NCBI RefSeq assembly: GCF_945859685.1 | Contig: NC_079149.1 | Location: 19,937,118 to 20,001,117, forward strand | Length of the DNA: 64,000 nt | Direction: 5' to 3' | From: Eupeodes corollae | Lineage: Eukaryota > Arthropoda > Insecta > Diptera > Syrphidae | In this document: piece by piece, positions 21,840 through 33,431 of the stretch | How positions within the stretch are numbered: the stretch's first letter is position 1 | How the letters are laid out: every line of letters starts with the position of its first letter | Program-made: the position numbers and the translations under genes | The notes under the pieces: generated by a model | Database searches by the model: none | What the model saw: only the letters and a program-made list of their open reading frames with translations | What the model was told of the DNA's origin: nothing

Positions 21840-23850
21840 GTCAAGTCTTTTTGTCTCCCCGTCAGAAATAGTTCTATCTATTTTGCATTACAAACTTACT
21901 TACACTGATTTTTTGAATTAATTCGGAAATGCTTAGAATAAATACATTTCACCAAACGTGGCCTATATTAGAAAAAGTAGATAAATGGAGAATTGTAAAT
22001 TTTGCAAAATAGGACAGCATTGATTGGATTAAACTTAACTGGTAGCAAAATAGACAAAAAGCTAAATATTATGTAAGTAAGTAAATTAAATTCATACCGA
22101 GGTATTATAATGAAAACCTTGTTAATCCTGAAACTTTTCAAATAACGAACCTTTCTTGTCACACTTCTTTTGAATTGATTAATATACTTCAAGAAGATTA
22201 ATCAAAAGCATTGCATTTACTCTTTACTTTAAGTAAACTTTTCAAGCATTATGATGCAGTATAAGTCTATTAATTGCAATTCAATTAGAAACAAGCTTTT
22301 TTTTCTTAAAGAAACCTTTAAGTTTAATTAAATATGTAAGTATCTACACACTTCATTGATTTTATTATCAACAATTTGAAGAAACATATTACAACTATGC
22401 GGAACTGTAATAAAAAAATAGCAGATATGAGTATTTAACAATTTAATTGATATGAGCGATAATAATAAATGATGACATGATGATAATGATATTATGTTGT
22501 ATATATACGAGTATGCATTTCTTGTACTTTTTATTTTTTAAAGTAAAGTGCAGTCAAGAGCTCTGTCATTAAAGTGTCACTTGCCATAAATATCTCAATT
22601 ATAAGAATGAAAAACATACAAGTGATACACGAACAGATGTTTAATATTAATAAAAATGTTTTATCAATCAAGTTCAATGGAAAGGTTTTCATTTTTTTTT
22701 TTCAAAGCCTTAAAACAAGGTTGGAATTAGATAAAATTGAAATCATTCTTTGTACATTTAGAACAAAACATAAATAGTTAGCAGACATTTTTAAATGATG
22801 ACTCACTAAAAAATATGAAATAAAATGATGAATGGAAAAAGGTAATGCTTGTTTTGAAACTCAAGGATATTTCGTATTTCTACGAACATATTTTAAAACT
22901 TGAAGAAATACATTTTTGTAGTAGTTTTATATTTTTGTAATTTAATTTATGAATGCTTTTATTTTGTTCTTGATTTTGAACATTGATGACGTCATGTCAT
23001 ATTAAACGATACAAAGTCCAAATATCAATACACAATTCACAAATTAAAATTGGTCATAAATAAAAATACCAATTAAGCCTGTTTAGTTTTGCGATGTTTC
23101 TGATTATTATTATTTTGTGTCATATTCAATCGACGAAGAAAACAAAAAACAACATAAAGCTTAAGAAAAAAGAATATAAACAAATTTAAAAATTATAAGA
23201 AAAATAAAAAGAAATAAATAAAAAATGATGACAATTAATTAAAACCATTATCGAAAAGAAATATGAAATGAATTGTTTAAAATGCATTGCATCTGGAATA
23301 ATTGTGATTAACTTGACCTCAACCCAATATCAGACAGAGTATCTTTTATAATGTACGTAATCAAATAATAAAAAGAAGAAAAAATGGAATGGAAAAAGAA
23401 ACAAGTGATGATGATGGTGATATGGTGCCTCTGATGCAGACGGAGGCAGTTACTAATTAGGTCAAATTGATTCGGAGGATTCGAGGAAATTACTTAACGC
23501 AAAGGCTTACATTTCAAATTGTATGCAAATTTAAATCTAAAGATGGATTTCTTTTTTGAAGAGGCGTATAATTATGGGCTAAGATATAAAAATTAATACA
23601 TATATAACCTTTAGGAATACAAAGCTGGTTATAATTTATATCTATCACGTCATGTTGATATCATGGGGCACAGAAAATTGGTGGAGGAAATTAGGTCGTC
23701 AAAATATATCAACACCATTAATGTCCTTTAATTCCTTTGGTTTGACACAGTTCCATGCGATTTCTATAACTCGGCTGGAGGAGTTATCTGACAGTTTTGA
23801 ATGGAAGAGCATATGTTTTTTATTATTTACTTAAATAAAATATAAAAAAA
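21840..23850. other. AT-rich region without supported genes
   Basis: Only short open frames (for example 22574-22777) with no recognisable domain. ATG/GAT-rich microsatellite-like stretches occur near 22450-22495 and 23405-23425. Confidence 0.3.
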
Positions 23851-23851
23851 A

Positions 23852-24005
23852 TAAATTAATTGGGTGGCGCAACAGTCCGTTGTGAACCAGGGCCTAGTGA
23901 CTTACATACAACTCTTAACAATTTCTGTGTGCGAGTAAAGTTGTCACGGTGGAGTGGACCTACAGTTTTAAGCCGAATCCGAACGGCTAATTTGAGAAAG
24001 CACAA
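23852..24005 (-). mobile_element. SINE fragment (tail half)
   Basis: AATTGGGTGGCGCAACAGTC, CCAGGGCCTAGTGACTTA, GTGTGCGAG and GACCTACAGTTTTAAGCCG match the minus strand of the complete SINE. It stops at GAGAAAGCAC, so the tRNA-like head is missing. Confidence 0.75.
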
Positions 24006-24187
24006 ATAAAATATTACATACAAATAATTTTCGAATTTCCTTTCCTTTGAATCCTATGAATTATTGGTACTTTTAGAAATCATCACAATAATTTCTTAGA
24101 TTTACAGTTTTACCAATTAATATGCCACATGTCAATAACTGCCTAAGTTGTTGATAATTTTTATTTTATTCTGCATTCCTTATTTTT

Positions 24188-25457
24188 CAATTTTTAACTT
24201 CCCATAGGAAGTTATTGTAATGGGTCCGATTTGTCAAATTGAAAACTTTGACATTTCTCGACGTTTCAAGGTCCCTAGAGTCGAAAAAAAAAAGATATTT
24301 AGAAAGATGTCTGTGCCTGCGTGTGTACGTACGTTTGTACGTCCGAACGTCCGAACGTCCGTACGTCCGTACGTCCGTACGTTCGCGACGTTTTTTTCGT
24401 CGTCCATAGCTCAAGAACCAGAAGAGATATCGACTTCAAATAAATGTTGTTATACAGATAATAAGGCAGAAAGATGCAGAAAGGGCTCTCAAGAAAATTG
24501 CGTGGGTGGTTTTTTACCATAGCAGTTTGAAAAAAGGTGAAAATTTTGGTTAACCCTAAATATCTTACGAACCAAAAACGCTAGAGACTTGAATTAAACA
24601 GGTATATTTTTTGAAAAAAATCAATATAACGTTTTTTTTTCAAAATCAATAAAACTGAAAAAAAAATTTGTCACCTCCAAAATTTTACGACTGAAATATG
24701 ATTTCATCTCTAAAACAATTTTGTGCAACGAAAAATAATGTTTTTGACATCTGATAAAATTTTAAGAAAAATCTAATTGACAGTTTTTTTTATAAAAAAT
24801 AAAAATCTAAAAAAAAACATTACTCAAAGTTCGTAAAAATTGAATATCAATTCAAATATCTTTTTAAAAAATTGAAATTTAGGCTTCAAGCTTATTTTAT
24901 CTTATAAGAAATATTGTTTATAACATTTTGAAAAATGTTGAGAAAAATCGAATTGACAGTTTTTTTACAAAAAATAAAAACCTAAAAAAAAATTATATAA
25001 GTTGGTAAAAATTGATTTTCGACTCAAATATCATTTCAAAACTTTAAGATATTGGCTTTAATTTACTTTTATCTTTCAAAAAATCTTGTTGTCAACATTC
25101 AGTTAAAGTTTGAAAAAAATCTAATTGACAGTTTTTTTTACAAAAAAAAAAAAAATAAAAAAAAAAAACAATACTAAAACTTCGTAAAAATTTACTTTCG
25201 GCTCAAATAGCTTTTCAAAACTTAAAAATATTGGCTTGAAACTTATTTTATTTCACAGAAAATATTGTTTTCGATATTCAGTAATTTTTTATATAAAAAT
25301 CCAAAAGTCCGTTTTTTCATAAAAAATAAAATCTACAAAAAATAGTACGCAAATTTAGTAAAAATTGATACGAGTACATATAGACAAACTTTTAAGCAAG
25401 ACAAATCGACAGACGGGATGGGAAGTTATCAGTGTGGGTCGCATCCCAGCTTCTTTT
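24188..25457 (+). repeat. copy 4 of the ~173-bp-unit family, full length
   Basis: The best complete copy. The left end reads TTTTTAACTTCCCATAGGAA (7-bp hairpin), then GTAATGGGTCCGATTTGTC. A CGTACG-type array spans 24325-24388. The conserved block with AGAAAATTGCGTGGGTGG follows. Tandem units start (GACAG) at 24779, 24955 and 25127, with a degenerate boundary near 25307, giving periods of 172-180 bp. The right end reads AAGCAAGACAAATCGACAG, GATGGGAAGTTATCAG, then GTGTGGGTCGCATCCCAG. Both ends therefore share AACTTCCCAT and GATTTGTC in inverted order. Total is about 1.27 kb with no ORF. Confidence 0.85.
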
Positions 25458-28225
25458 TAAAATTTGAATTTGTAGAGTTAAAAACCGTGTATTTATTCAT
25501 TTTGAACTTATGTACTTAGAAAACCAAAGTTTTGATTTTCTTATTAACGTTTTTATATTTTCAGAATGCTTTTTGAATTAGACATAGCTGTTATCAAGTA
25601 GACATTGGACCAAATTGATAAACATAAAATTTGACTAAAGTCAAAATTTCAGCAAATATTTTTCTGTGCAATTACAGCGTTTTTGTCACCACCGATTTTG
25701 TTTGGTCACCTGTTGTTGCCAAAAACTTTAATGCTGCTGATAACTTAATAAAAATCGGAACATCATTTTGTCTTCTGCGAGTAGTTATGTCGGCTGATAT
25801 GGTGTTAAGTAAGCACATAAATCCGTCCTTAGCAAGATGATAGTTCTTAACGAAACTAAAACAAAAGTATGTATACATTTTTCATTAGAAATACGAGCAA
25901 ATTGAACGCAGAGGAATAAGAGATAATTCGTGAGTGAGAAAAGGTTTGTAAATATATATACGGTAGAATATTTGAACACATTCATTTCATTTGCTTAAAT
26001 TATGTTGAGACTAAAGATTTATTTCGTTTTTTCATTAATTTTGGGTTTATTTTTTATAAATGTTCAATTGTATGTATGATTGAAAAAACACCAAACGGAA
26101 AACTGTATCAGTTATTTATAAAAAATTTGTTCACATAATATTTTTTGTTGTGAGCTCGATATTATTGTTATTTTAAGAACTCTAAAAGCATATATTTATT
26201 AAAATATTACAATTTGACATAACGGACCCCTACAAATAACTTCCAATGGGAAATTAAAAATAATATAATTTTAAACAATTTTAACTATTATGATTTGTAC
26301 AGTTTTTGAACCGCATAATACTTCACTAATTGTATTCAAAAACTCTATAGATGCCTTATCACTAGTTTACAATTTTATGCTTTTGTTTGTTAAAAAACAT
26401 CATACACTGTTTATGTTTAATTTTAAATCTAAAAGCTTCCACTTTCAAAAATTTCAACAACTATCATGTTATCATGTTTAAGAGGGTAAACAAAGAAACT
26501 GTTTCAGGTGGTGACTTCTTTAACCATTCCGTTCACGATTTAATCGTTTGGATATAAAAACCGAATTCTTTCAAATAAACTAACATAACATGACGTAAAA
26601 ACAATATAGAATTTAAACAATTCAATTGATTATGCTTAGAATCAACAAATGTCCCCAATCTCCATCCATATAATTAGCAGAACATGCGTAAATTTGCATG
26701 AATGTTTTTATGACACATATAAAGGGGCCTACATAATTCATCAAACGTGACTTAATGTCTGAATTAACAATGTCTTGTTTTTCTACAAAGCCTACTTATG
26801 ATAATGTCAGTTTAGAAAAACAACTCGAAACATTCCAAAATACGAATTAAGTTACCCTTAAAATACAAATTTAAAAACCTGGCCAATGTTAAAAAAACAT
26901 AAATCCCATTCATCCCATTTAGTAGCACATTTCTGCCAAACCCATTTACGCACAGACAAAAAAGAAAACATTGCCAATTTAACCAAAATAGATTCCACTT
27001 AAACTTATCGCAATTTTCTCCAAAACAAACATTTTAATTTTCCAGAACAAAAAAACACCCTCTTGGCCCACTGAGCTGGACATAAACCATCGCTCGTAAA
27101 ATGAAAAATTGTGATCTTCTCAATTTTATTTCACATTTTCGCGCATATTGCACCGGAAAAGAACAATAAGTGATTTCCAAAGATAAACTAACTTACAAAG
27201 ATACCGTCATTGAGTTTCCTTAATTTATAATTAAAATGGCGATGGCGCCAAAATAAATTCCTGTCCAATTTGAATACCAGGCCAATTTTGTTGTTTTGAA
27301 AAGTGTTTGATTGGTTTGATCTTGAATTTGGGGCATGTTGTTGTTTATGAATGAAATCAAATAATAGAGATTCTTCAAGAAAAAGAATTTATTTATTGTT
27401 TGAGGGTTGTATTATAAACAATTTTTTAAATTAACACAATTTAAGTTGACCATATTTACAGCAAATTGAATGTTTTTTAGAATTTATGGGCGTCGTCGTC
27501 GTAGGTTTATAGGTTTGCTAAAAGAATTTTGCCGACAAAATATTAAGCTGTCAAAAAATGGAATGTGTTACGAATTTGTTCATAGAATCAAAGTGCGGCA
27601 TGAAATTGAGACCGCATGCTTCTTGTCCGAAAAAAAATTGAATAAATTATATTGTAAATTGGCAACCGCAGCCGCCGCGGCACGACGTCAACAACTTTGT
27701 AGGCCAGATTCATTCAAAAGCGGTATAGAAGAGAACTTTAAACTTTAAAGCATGAATGATCTAAGAAGTAACATAACGTACATACCTTAAATATGAGTGT
27801 TTAAAACGTTATCAGTTGTTTTGTGATGACGTGTTGACAAAAATGTGGTTTGAATTTATGAATAATTTATAATTCTTTGAAAAGATGGATTGCTAAGAAG
27901 CTTTAAAAGTGGTAATATAAAAATAATGAATTGAAAAGCAAATAAAAATGGTTTGTGATTCATTTTTTGGTTCATTTAGTGTGGGGGTATTTTCATTTGA
28001 CTCATGAAATGTTTTAATCTTTACCAAATTTGGTTTGACAGTAATTCGTCATATTTAAATATTTTTGCAGCAAATTTAATTGATAACAAAATAAATAGAA
28101 ATGCAACTTGTTTTAAGAACTGACCCCAAGTCAATCGACGAAAGGAAATTAAACTGCGAAACTAGCCAGGAAATAAGTTTGGAAAATGGGAGTTACGTAC
28201 AATTTGGTTATTTTATAATCTTTGT
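25458..28225. other. AT-rich region without confirmed genes
   Basis: A 40-bp scrap of the ~173-bp-unit family end (ATAACTTCCAATGGGAAATT) lies at about 26236. A plus-strand open frame at 27470-27748 (92 codons; Arg-rich start, poly-Ala stretch) is relatively GC-rich because of CGT and GCC runs. It has no recognised domain and I do not call it a gene. Other open frames are short. Confidence 0.3.
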
Positions 28226-28227
28226 AA

Positions 28228-29892
28228 GTTTTTTAACTTACCAAAGGAAGTTATTGTAATGGGTCCAATTTGTCAAATTGAAAATTTTGTAATTTATCGA
28301 CGTTTCAAGGCCCCTAGAGTCGAAATAAAAGATTTTTAGAAAGATGTCTGTGCGTGCGTGTGTACGTACGTTCGTGACGTTCGTCACGTTTTTTTTCGTC
28401 GTCCATACCTCAATAATCAGAAGAAATATCGATTTTAAATAAATGTTCTTATACAGATAATAATGCAGAAAAGACTGGTGGGTGGTGGAAAAATTGAGTG
28501 GGTAGTTTTTTACTTGCTACAGATATGGCAAGTTTTGCATTCGTAAAATTTTACAAATAGAAATTGATTTCATATCTAAAACAATTTTGTGCAACGAAAA
28601 ATAACGTTTTTAATATCTGGTTAAAGTTTCAGAAAAAGGAAAATGACAGTTTTTCTTATAAAAAATAAAAACCTAAAAAAAACATTGAAACATTACAAAC
28701 ATTAAAAACCGACGGTTGGATTTTTATAAAAAAAGTACTGATAATCGAAAACAATATTTTTTGTGAAATAAAAAAAGTTTGAACACAATATTTTTAATTT
28801 TTGAAAATGTATTTGAGACGAAAGTAAATTTCCATTTGATTTTTCTCAAAAAATTTCCCAATATTGAACGCAATATTTCTCATAAGTACAAATTAGGTGG
28901 AAGCCATAATCCAAAATTTTTGAAAAAATATTTAGTCGAAAATCAATTTTAACCAATTTTTGTTAATTTTTTGATTAGTTTTTTTATTTTTTGTAAAAAA
29001 AACTGTCTATTAGATTTTTTTTAAATATTTTAATGAATGTTAACATCAGTATTTTTACAAAGATAAAAGTAGTTTGAAGCCAAAGTTTTGAAAAGATATT
29101 TGAGTAGAAAAACAATTTTTGAACTTTTAGTAATTTTTTGTTTAGGTTTTTATTTTTTGTAAAGAAAAATGCCAATTCCATTTTTCTCAAAATTTGTCCA
29201 AATGTTAAAAACAATATTTCTTATAAGATAAAATTATTTAGAAGTTATAATCTCATATGAGAGATATTTGAGTCGAAATTTCGTTTTTTACAACTTTGAG
29301 TAACGTTGTTTTTAATTTTTATTTTTTATAAAAAAAACTGTCAATTCGATTTTTATCAACATTTTTCTTAGCACAAAATTGTTTTGGAGAAAAAAATCAT
29401 TTTGTATGCGTAAAATTTTCGAGGTGACACATTTTTTCAGTTTTGTTTGATTTTTTATTAAAAAAACCGTTTATTTGATATTTTTAAAATACACTTTTTT
29501 GATATCACGTTACAATATATAATATAAAATTTAATTCAAGTCTCTAGCGTTTTAGGTTCGTAAGATATTTTGGTTAACCAAAATGTTCACCTTTTTAAAC
29601 TGCTATATTAAAAAAACACCCACGCAATTTTCTTGAAAGTCCTTTCTGCATTATTATCTGTATAACAAAAGTTATTTAAACTCGTTATCTCTTCTGGTTC
29701 TTGAGCTATGGATGACGAACAAAATGTCACGAACGTATGGACGTACGAACGTACGTAAACACGCATGCACAGACATCTTTTTAAAAATCTTTTATTTCGA
29801 CTCTAGGGACCTTGAAACATCGATAAATGTCATAATTTTCAATTTGACAAATCGAACTCATTACAATAACTTCCTACGGGAAGTTAAAAATG
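28228..29892. repeat. head-to-head inverted pair of the ~173-bp-unit family
   Basis: A forward leader begins at 28230 (TTTTTAACTTACCAAAGGAA, then GGGTCCAATTTGTC). A full reverse copy ends at 29892 (AATAACTTCCTACGGGAAGT, then TAAAAAT). The two leader modules, including the CGTACG arrays at about 28360 and 29735, are inverted copies. The T-rich units between 28700 and 29400 belong mostly to the reverse copy (unit marks near 29002 and 29337, two periods of ~168 bp apart). The block forms a 1.66-kb imperfect palindrome. Confidence 0.75.
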
Positions 29893-29984
29893 TTCGTCAC
29901 CACAAATATTTCTCTAGCAAAATATGCGCTATGCTAAACAAAATTAAAAACTAATAAATCTAAAAACTTCGGTAATCTGACTTT

Positions 29985-30440
29985 TCAATAAATAATATGT
30001 TTTGCAAAATTTTTCTTGTAAAATTGCAAGTAGAACGTATGCCACGTTGAGAATGAAGAGTCTTTTAAATTATATTTCTTGGATTTCCCAGTTCCCAAAT
30101 ACGCCAATCCTGTTTGTTAATAAATCCTTGGATATGAAAATGGTTCTCATTGATGGAAATAATTTTAAGATGAAATTGAAATCATTTTGATGCACTGTAA
30201 GGATCCAATCAGTAAATATACGACGGCAGCGTTGATAATGATGGACTGACTTGATGTCTTGTAAAAACTGAACTTTTATAGCTCTAAGACTTACATAGGT
30301 CTTAAAGCAAAATTCGTTATTATAGTGTTCAACAAATCTGAATTGTTAACTGTAGCAATAATTTGAGCTGTTTTTGAACTATGAACACGATTTTGATTTT
30401 CATATCAGTAGACCGATAAGGTGTTTCACACCAAAATGTT
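29985..30440 (-). pseudogene. Tc1/mariner-superfamily transposase remnant
   Basis: Read on the minus strand, 30190-30040 gives HFHIQGFINKQDWRIW followed by ELGNPRN. This matches the DEAHFxLxGxVNKQNxRIW core of many Tc1/mariner-type transposases, but the catalytic DEAH has become NENH. Upstream (about 30290-30190) lie VQFLQDIKSVHHYQRCRR- and FTDWIL-like blocks, equivalent to the QELKP-xDxxxRxxFAxW region of relatives. Frameshifts separate the blocks. Short phrases sharing TTTGAGCTGCTTTTAAAAAA at 30671 and 31133 may be further scraps. Confidence 0.6.
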
Positions 30441-30639
30441 CATTTTTGTCTTTAGATCGTTTTAGAACACTATTGTTCAGCAAAATATCGTATAATTATT
30501 TAATTTTGGCGACTCCGCAAAAATGTGATAATTTTTCGGAGTTAACATAAAACAGAATCTGATATGAAGAATTTAATGACGGCCATGACCCATACGACCC
30601 CCTCCTCACGGATCCACTATTGGTTAAAAACATTTATTG

Positions 30640-31160
30640 AGATTTTGGAAAAACTGAATAAATCTGTTGTGATTTGAGCTGCTTTTAAAAAACTATGACA
30701 ACAAAAACTTGACAACATGACTTACTTGAATCACCTCAAAATCTTTGTTATATTTAAGTAGGACAGGTCCAGAAATTAATAAATCGAAACAAAATATAAA
30801 AAAAATTACTGAATATCAAAATTAATATTTTTTCCGAGATGAAATTAGTTTAAAGCCATTATCCTTAATTTTTGAAAGATATTAGTTGAGTCGAAAATAA
30901 TTTTTTTATAACTTTGAGTTGTGTTTTCTAAGGTTTTATTTTTTGTTAATATGTTTCGATTTTTCGCAAATTTTCAGCAGATGTAAAAAACAATATTCTT
31001 AGTTGCAATAAATTCCACGTTCTTATAATGATTTTTTTTTTTTCAAAGTCATGCTAGTTAAATTCCTATAGGAAGTTATTATAATGGGTCCGATTTGTTG
31101 AATTGCAAATATTGATATTTCTATTCTGTTGTGATTTGAGCTGCTTTTAAAAAACTATCA
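30640..31160. repeat. mosaic of repeat scraps
   Basis: Contains the phrase GATTTGAGCTGCTTTTAAAA twice (30670 and 31132), a phrase ACAACATGACTTACTTG (30713) that recurs at 33137 and, in weaker form, 36831, internal units of the ~173-bp family (30780-31040, reverse), and a forward left end of that family at about 31063 (TTCCTATAGGAAGTTATTAT). Confidence 0.5.
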
Positions 31161-33430
31161 GTAGATGTAGCAGCAACATTGTGGTTCTGTCAAAACGTCA
31201 ACACAGAAAAATGAAGTTGAATTATCGTCAAGCAATTTTCATCAAGGCCTTTGGTTTGACATTTTTTCACTCATCTAGAATTGGTTGATTATATTTTAGT
31301 GGAATAAAATTGAATGAACAATGTCTTTACTTCAAAAATATATCATTCTTATTCAAGCGACACATTTAGAGGAGGGGGGGATGAAAGACGATCAAGCATA
31401 ACTTAACAACAAATAATTAATTATGATTTTGTTAAATTTTCGACCCATTTTTTACCAAATCTAAAAAAACTTCGAATAAAGGTAAAAAGGTGTCAAAATT
31501 GTTTGTTAAAGGAGTTAAAGTGCGTGCTATTACTTTTAAAAAAAATCTATAGTTTTTGAGTAATTTTTAAAAAAGTGTTCATGACCAATATTTGACTCCG
31601 GTATAAAATAAAAGGATATGTTAGGGGATGTTAAAATCTTTTACCAAAGGCTTTCCAGTAAAATTCAATTTTATCGGATTTTTTTTATAGGGCATATCTA
31701 ATTTTAGTTTATTTTCGTTTGTTTTCGTTTGTTTTCCAAATATGGTAAAACGATTTAATTTAAACTTCGTAATTATTAAATGCATCGTTAAAAATTCACA
31801 AAACATATTTTTGTCACTTTTTTATTTATTAAATTGTAAAATTTCTAATTATATCTGAAAATTTATAACATCGACCGAATTTATTCATATTTTTGAAACA
31901 GTTGTGCACTCAATTGAAATTCTTAAACATATACTGAACAGATCGGAAGTACTTCAAATGCTTTCGTTTGGTAAGATTTTATAAATAAAACAGTTTTTTT
32001 AATAAAAGCAATTGATTTTCTTAAATGAAAACAAAAGAAACATTATTAAGGAAAGTGATATTTGTGATACTTTCTGTTAGTTTAAAATTTTGCACAACTG
32101 TATTATTTTAATCATCTCAAAAACAAAAAAAAAGTCTATTGGAATTTTGTTTTTATTTATATTTTATTTCTCATTCATGTCTTTACCTGCATACCTAATT
32201 TTCTTAATTTTAACTTGTGATTAATTTTTGTATACTTCCATTTTGCTTTATATTGTTTTTTAATGACAGTCAATCAAAATCTTGTCGTTAATAATTTTAA
32301 GTACTTTTGATTGTTACGTTAAAAATGAGTTTCAAGAAAATAAATGACCCTGAAAGTTTCATTCACATTTTTATTATCAATTCAAAAAATAAAAATTCTT
32401 TAAATTCCATTCTTATCTTTTGATAGCATAATTAAAAATGATAGCAATTTTCTTAAGAGTTACCTGAAATTCTTTTTGTGTGAAAAGCTTTTTTTTGTTG
32501 ATAAGAAATCATATCGTATTATAATTTATACGTAAGTTTTATTTGTTTAATATCTTTTTTTTATCAGAGTGACCTATTTAAATTTTAGAAAAAATAAATA
32601 AAATAATATAGGGGCGGTAAAAGTATATACATAGTTTCATGTTCGACTAGGACAAGGCCAAAGTTAATAATTGAGTTAAATCAATAAAAAAGGCGTATAT
32701 AGTAAATTATGTAAAATATTATTAAAAATAGAGTAATAAAAAATCGAAATTAAAGTTAAAAGGAACAAGATATGGTCTTGTTTAAATGTCAAAAGTGAAA
32801 ATGAAGAGAGATTTGTTTAAAATAACAAAAAAATAAAGTGGGTATACCCACTTTTGTATTCGGCAACAAATCAAAACATAATAATTTTTATGTAGACTAA
32901 GCGAGCTCTCATAAATATTGTCCGTTTTCTGGCAAATGGACCCAAATAATGCAAAAAGTGACGTTTTTAAGAAAAGACATCAACAGTAATTCTTGTGATA
33001 AAACAATGATTCTCATCCCCTCCACTCCTGAAATTACGGGCACATAATATTTGTTGAGATTTTAATTCATAAAATCCTGGTTCTCTACGAACTGTAATAC
33101 TACCAAATGTTTGAATTTAACTTTTAAAGTTCTTTACAACATGACTTACTTGGGGCACCTTAAGCTCTTTCTTATATTTAAGTAGTAGGAATTAAAAAAA
33201 TCGAAAAAAAAACTATAAACTTTTATTGAATACCACACACAAAAAATTGCGTATGCATCTCCAATTTTTATTATTTTTTTTCTCTGCAAAATTTTAATAG
33301 TCTGGTCGATTTGAAGTTTTGTTAAAAGAGTAAAAAAAAGGGGTTTGACCAAAACCATCACTTTTCCCTTAAACAGAATGTCAACAAGAATGAAAGTATT
33401 AAAATGTTATCAACTAAATAACGCCTTAAA
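31161..33430. other. AT-rich region without supported genes
   Basis: No coding region, RNA or element terminus found. A G-run (GGAGGGGGGG) lies near 31371. The repeat phrase at 33137 (ACAACATGACTTACTTGG) marks an unidentified dispersed repeat. Confidence 0.3.
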
Positions 33431-33431
33431 A

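Noticed and set aside
24779..25320. CRISPR-like array of regular repeats
   Set aside because: The units are contiguous ~173-bp degenerate tandem repeats without unique spacers, in eukaryotic DNA.
26715..26730. TATA-like ACATATAAAGG as a promoter
   Set aside because: No initiator at the right spacing and no gene downstream.
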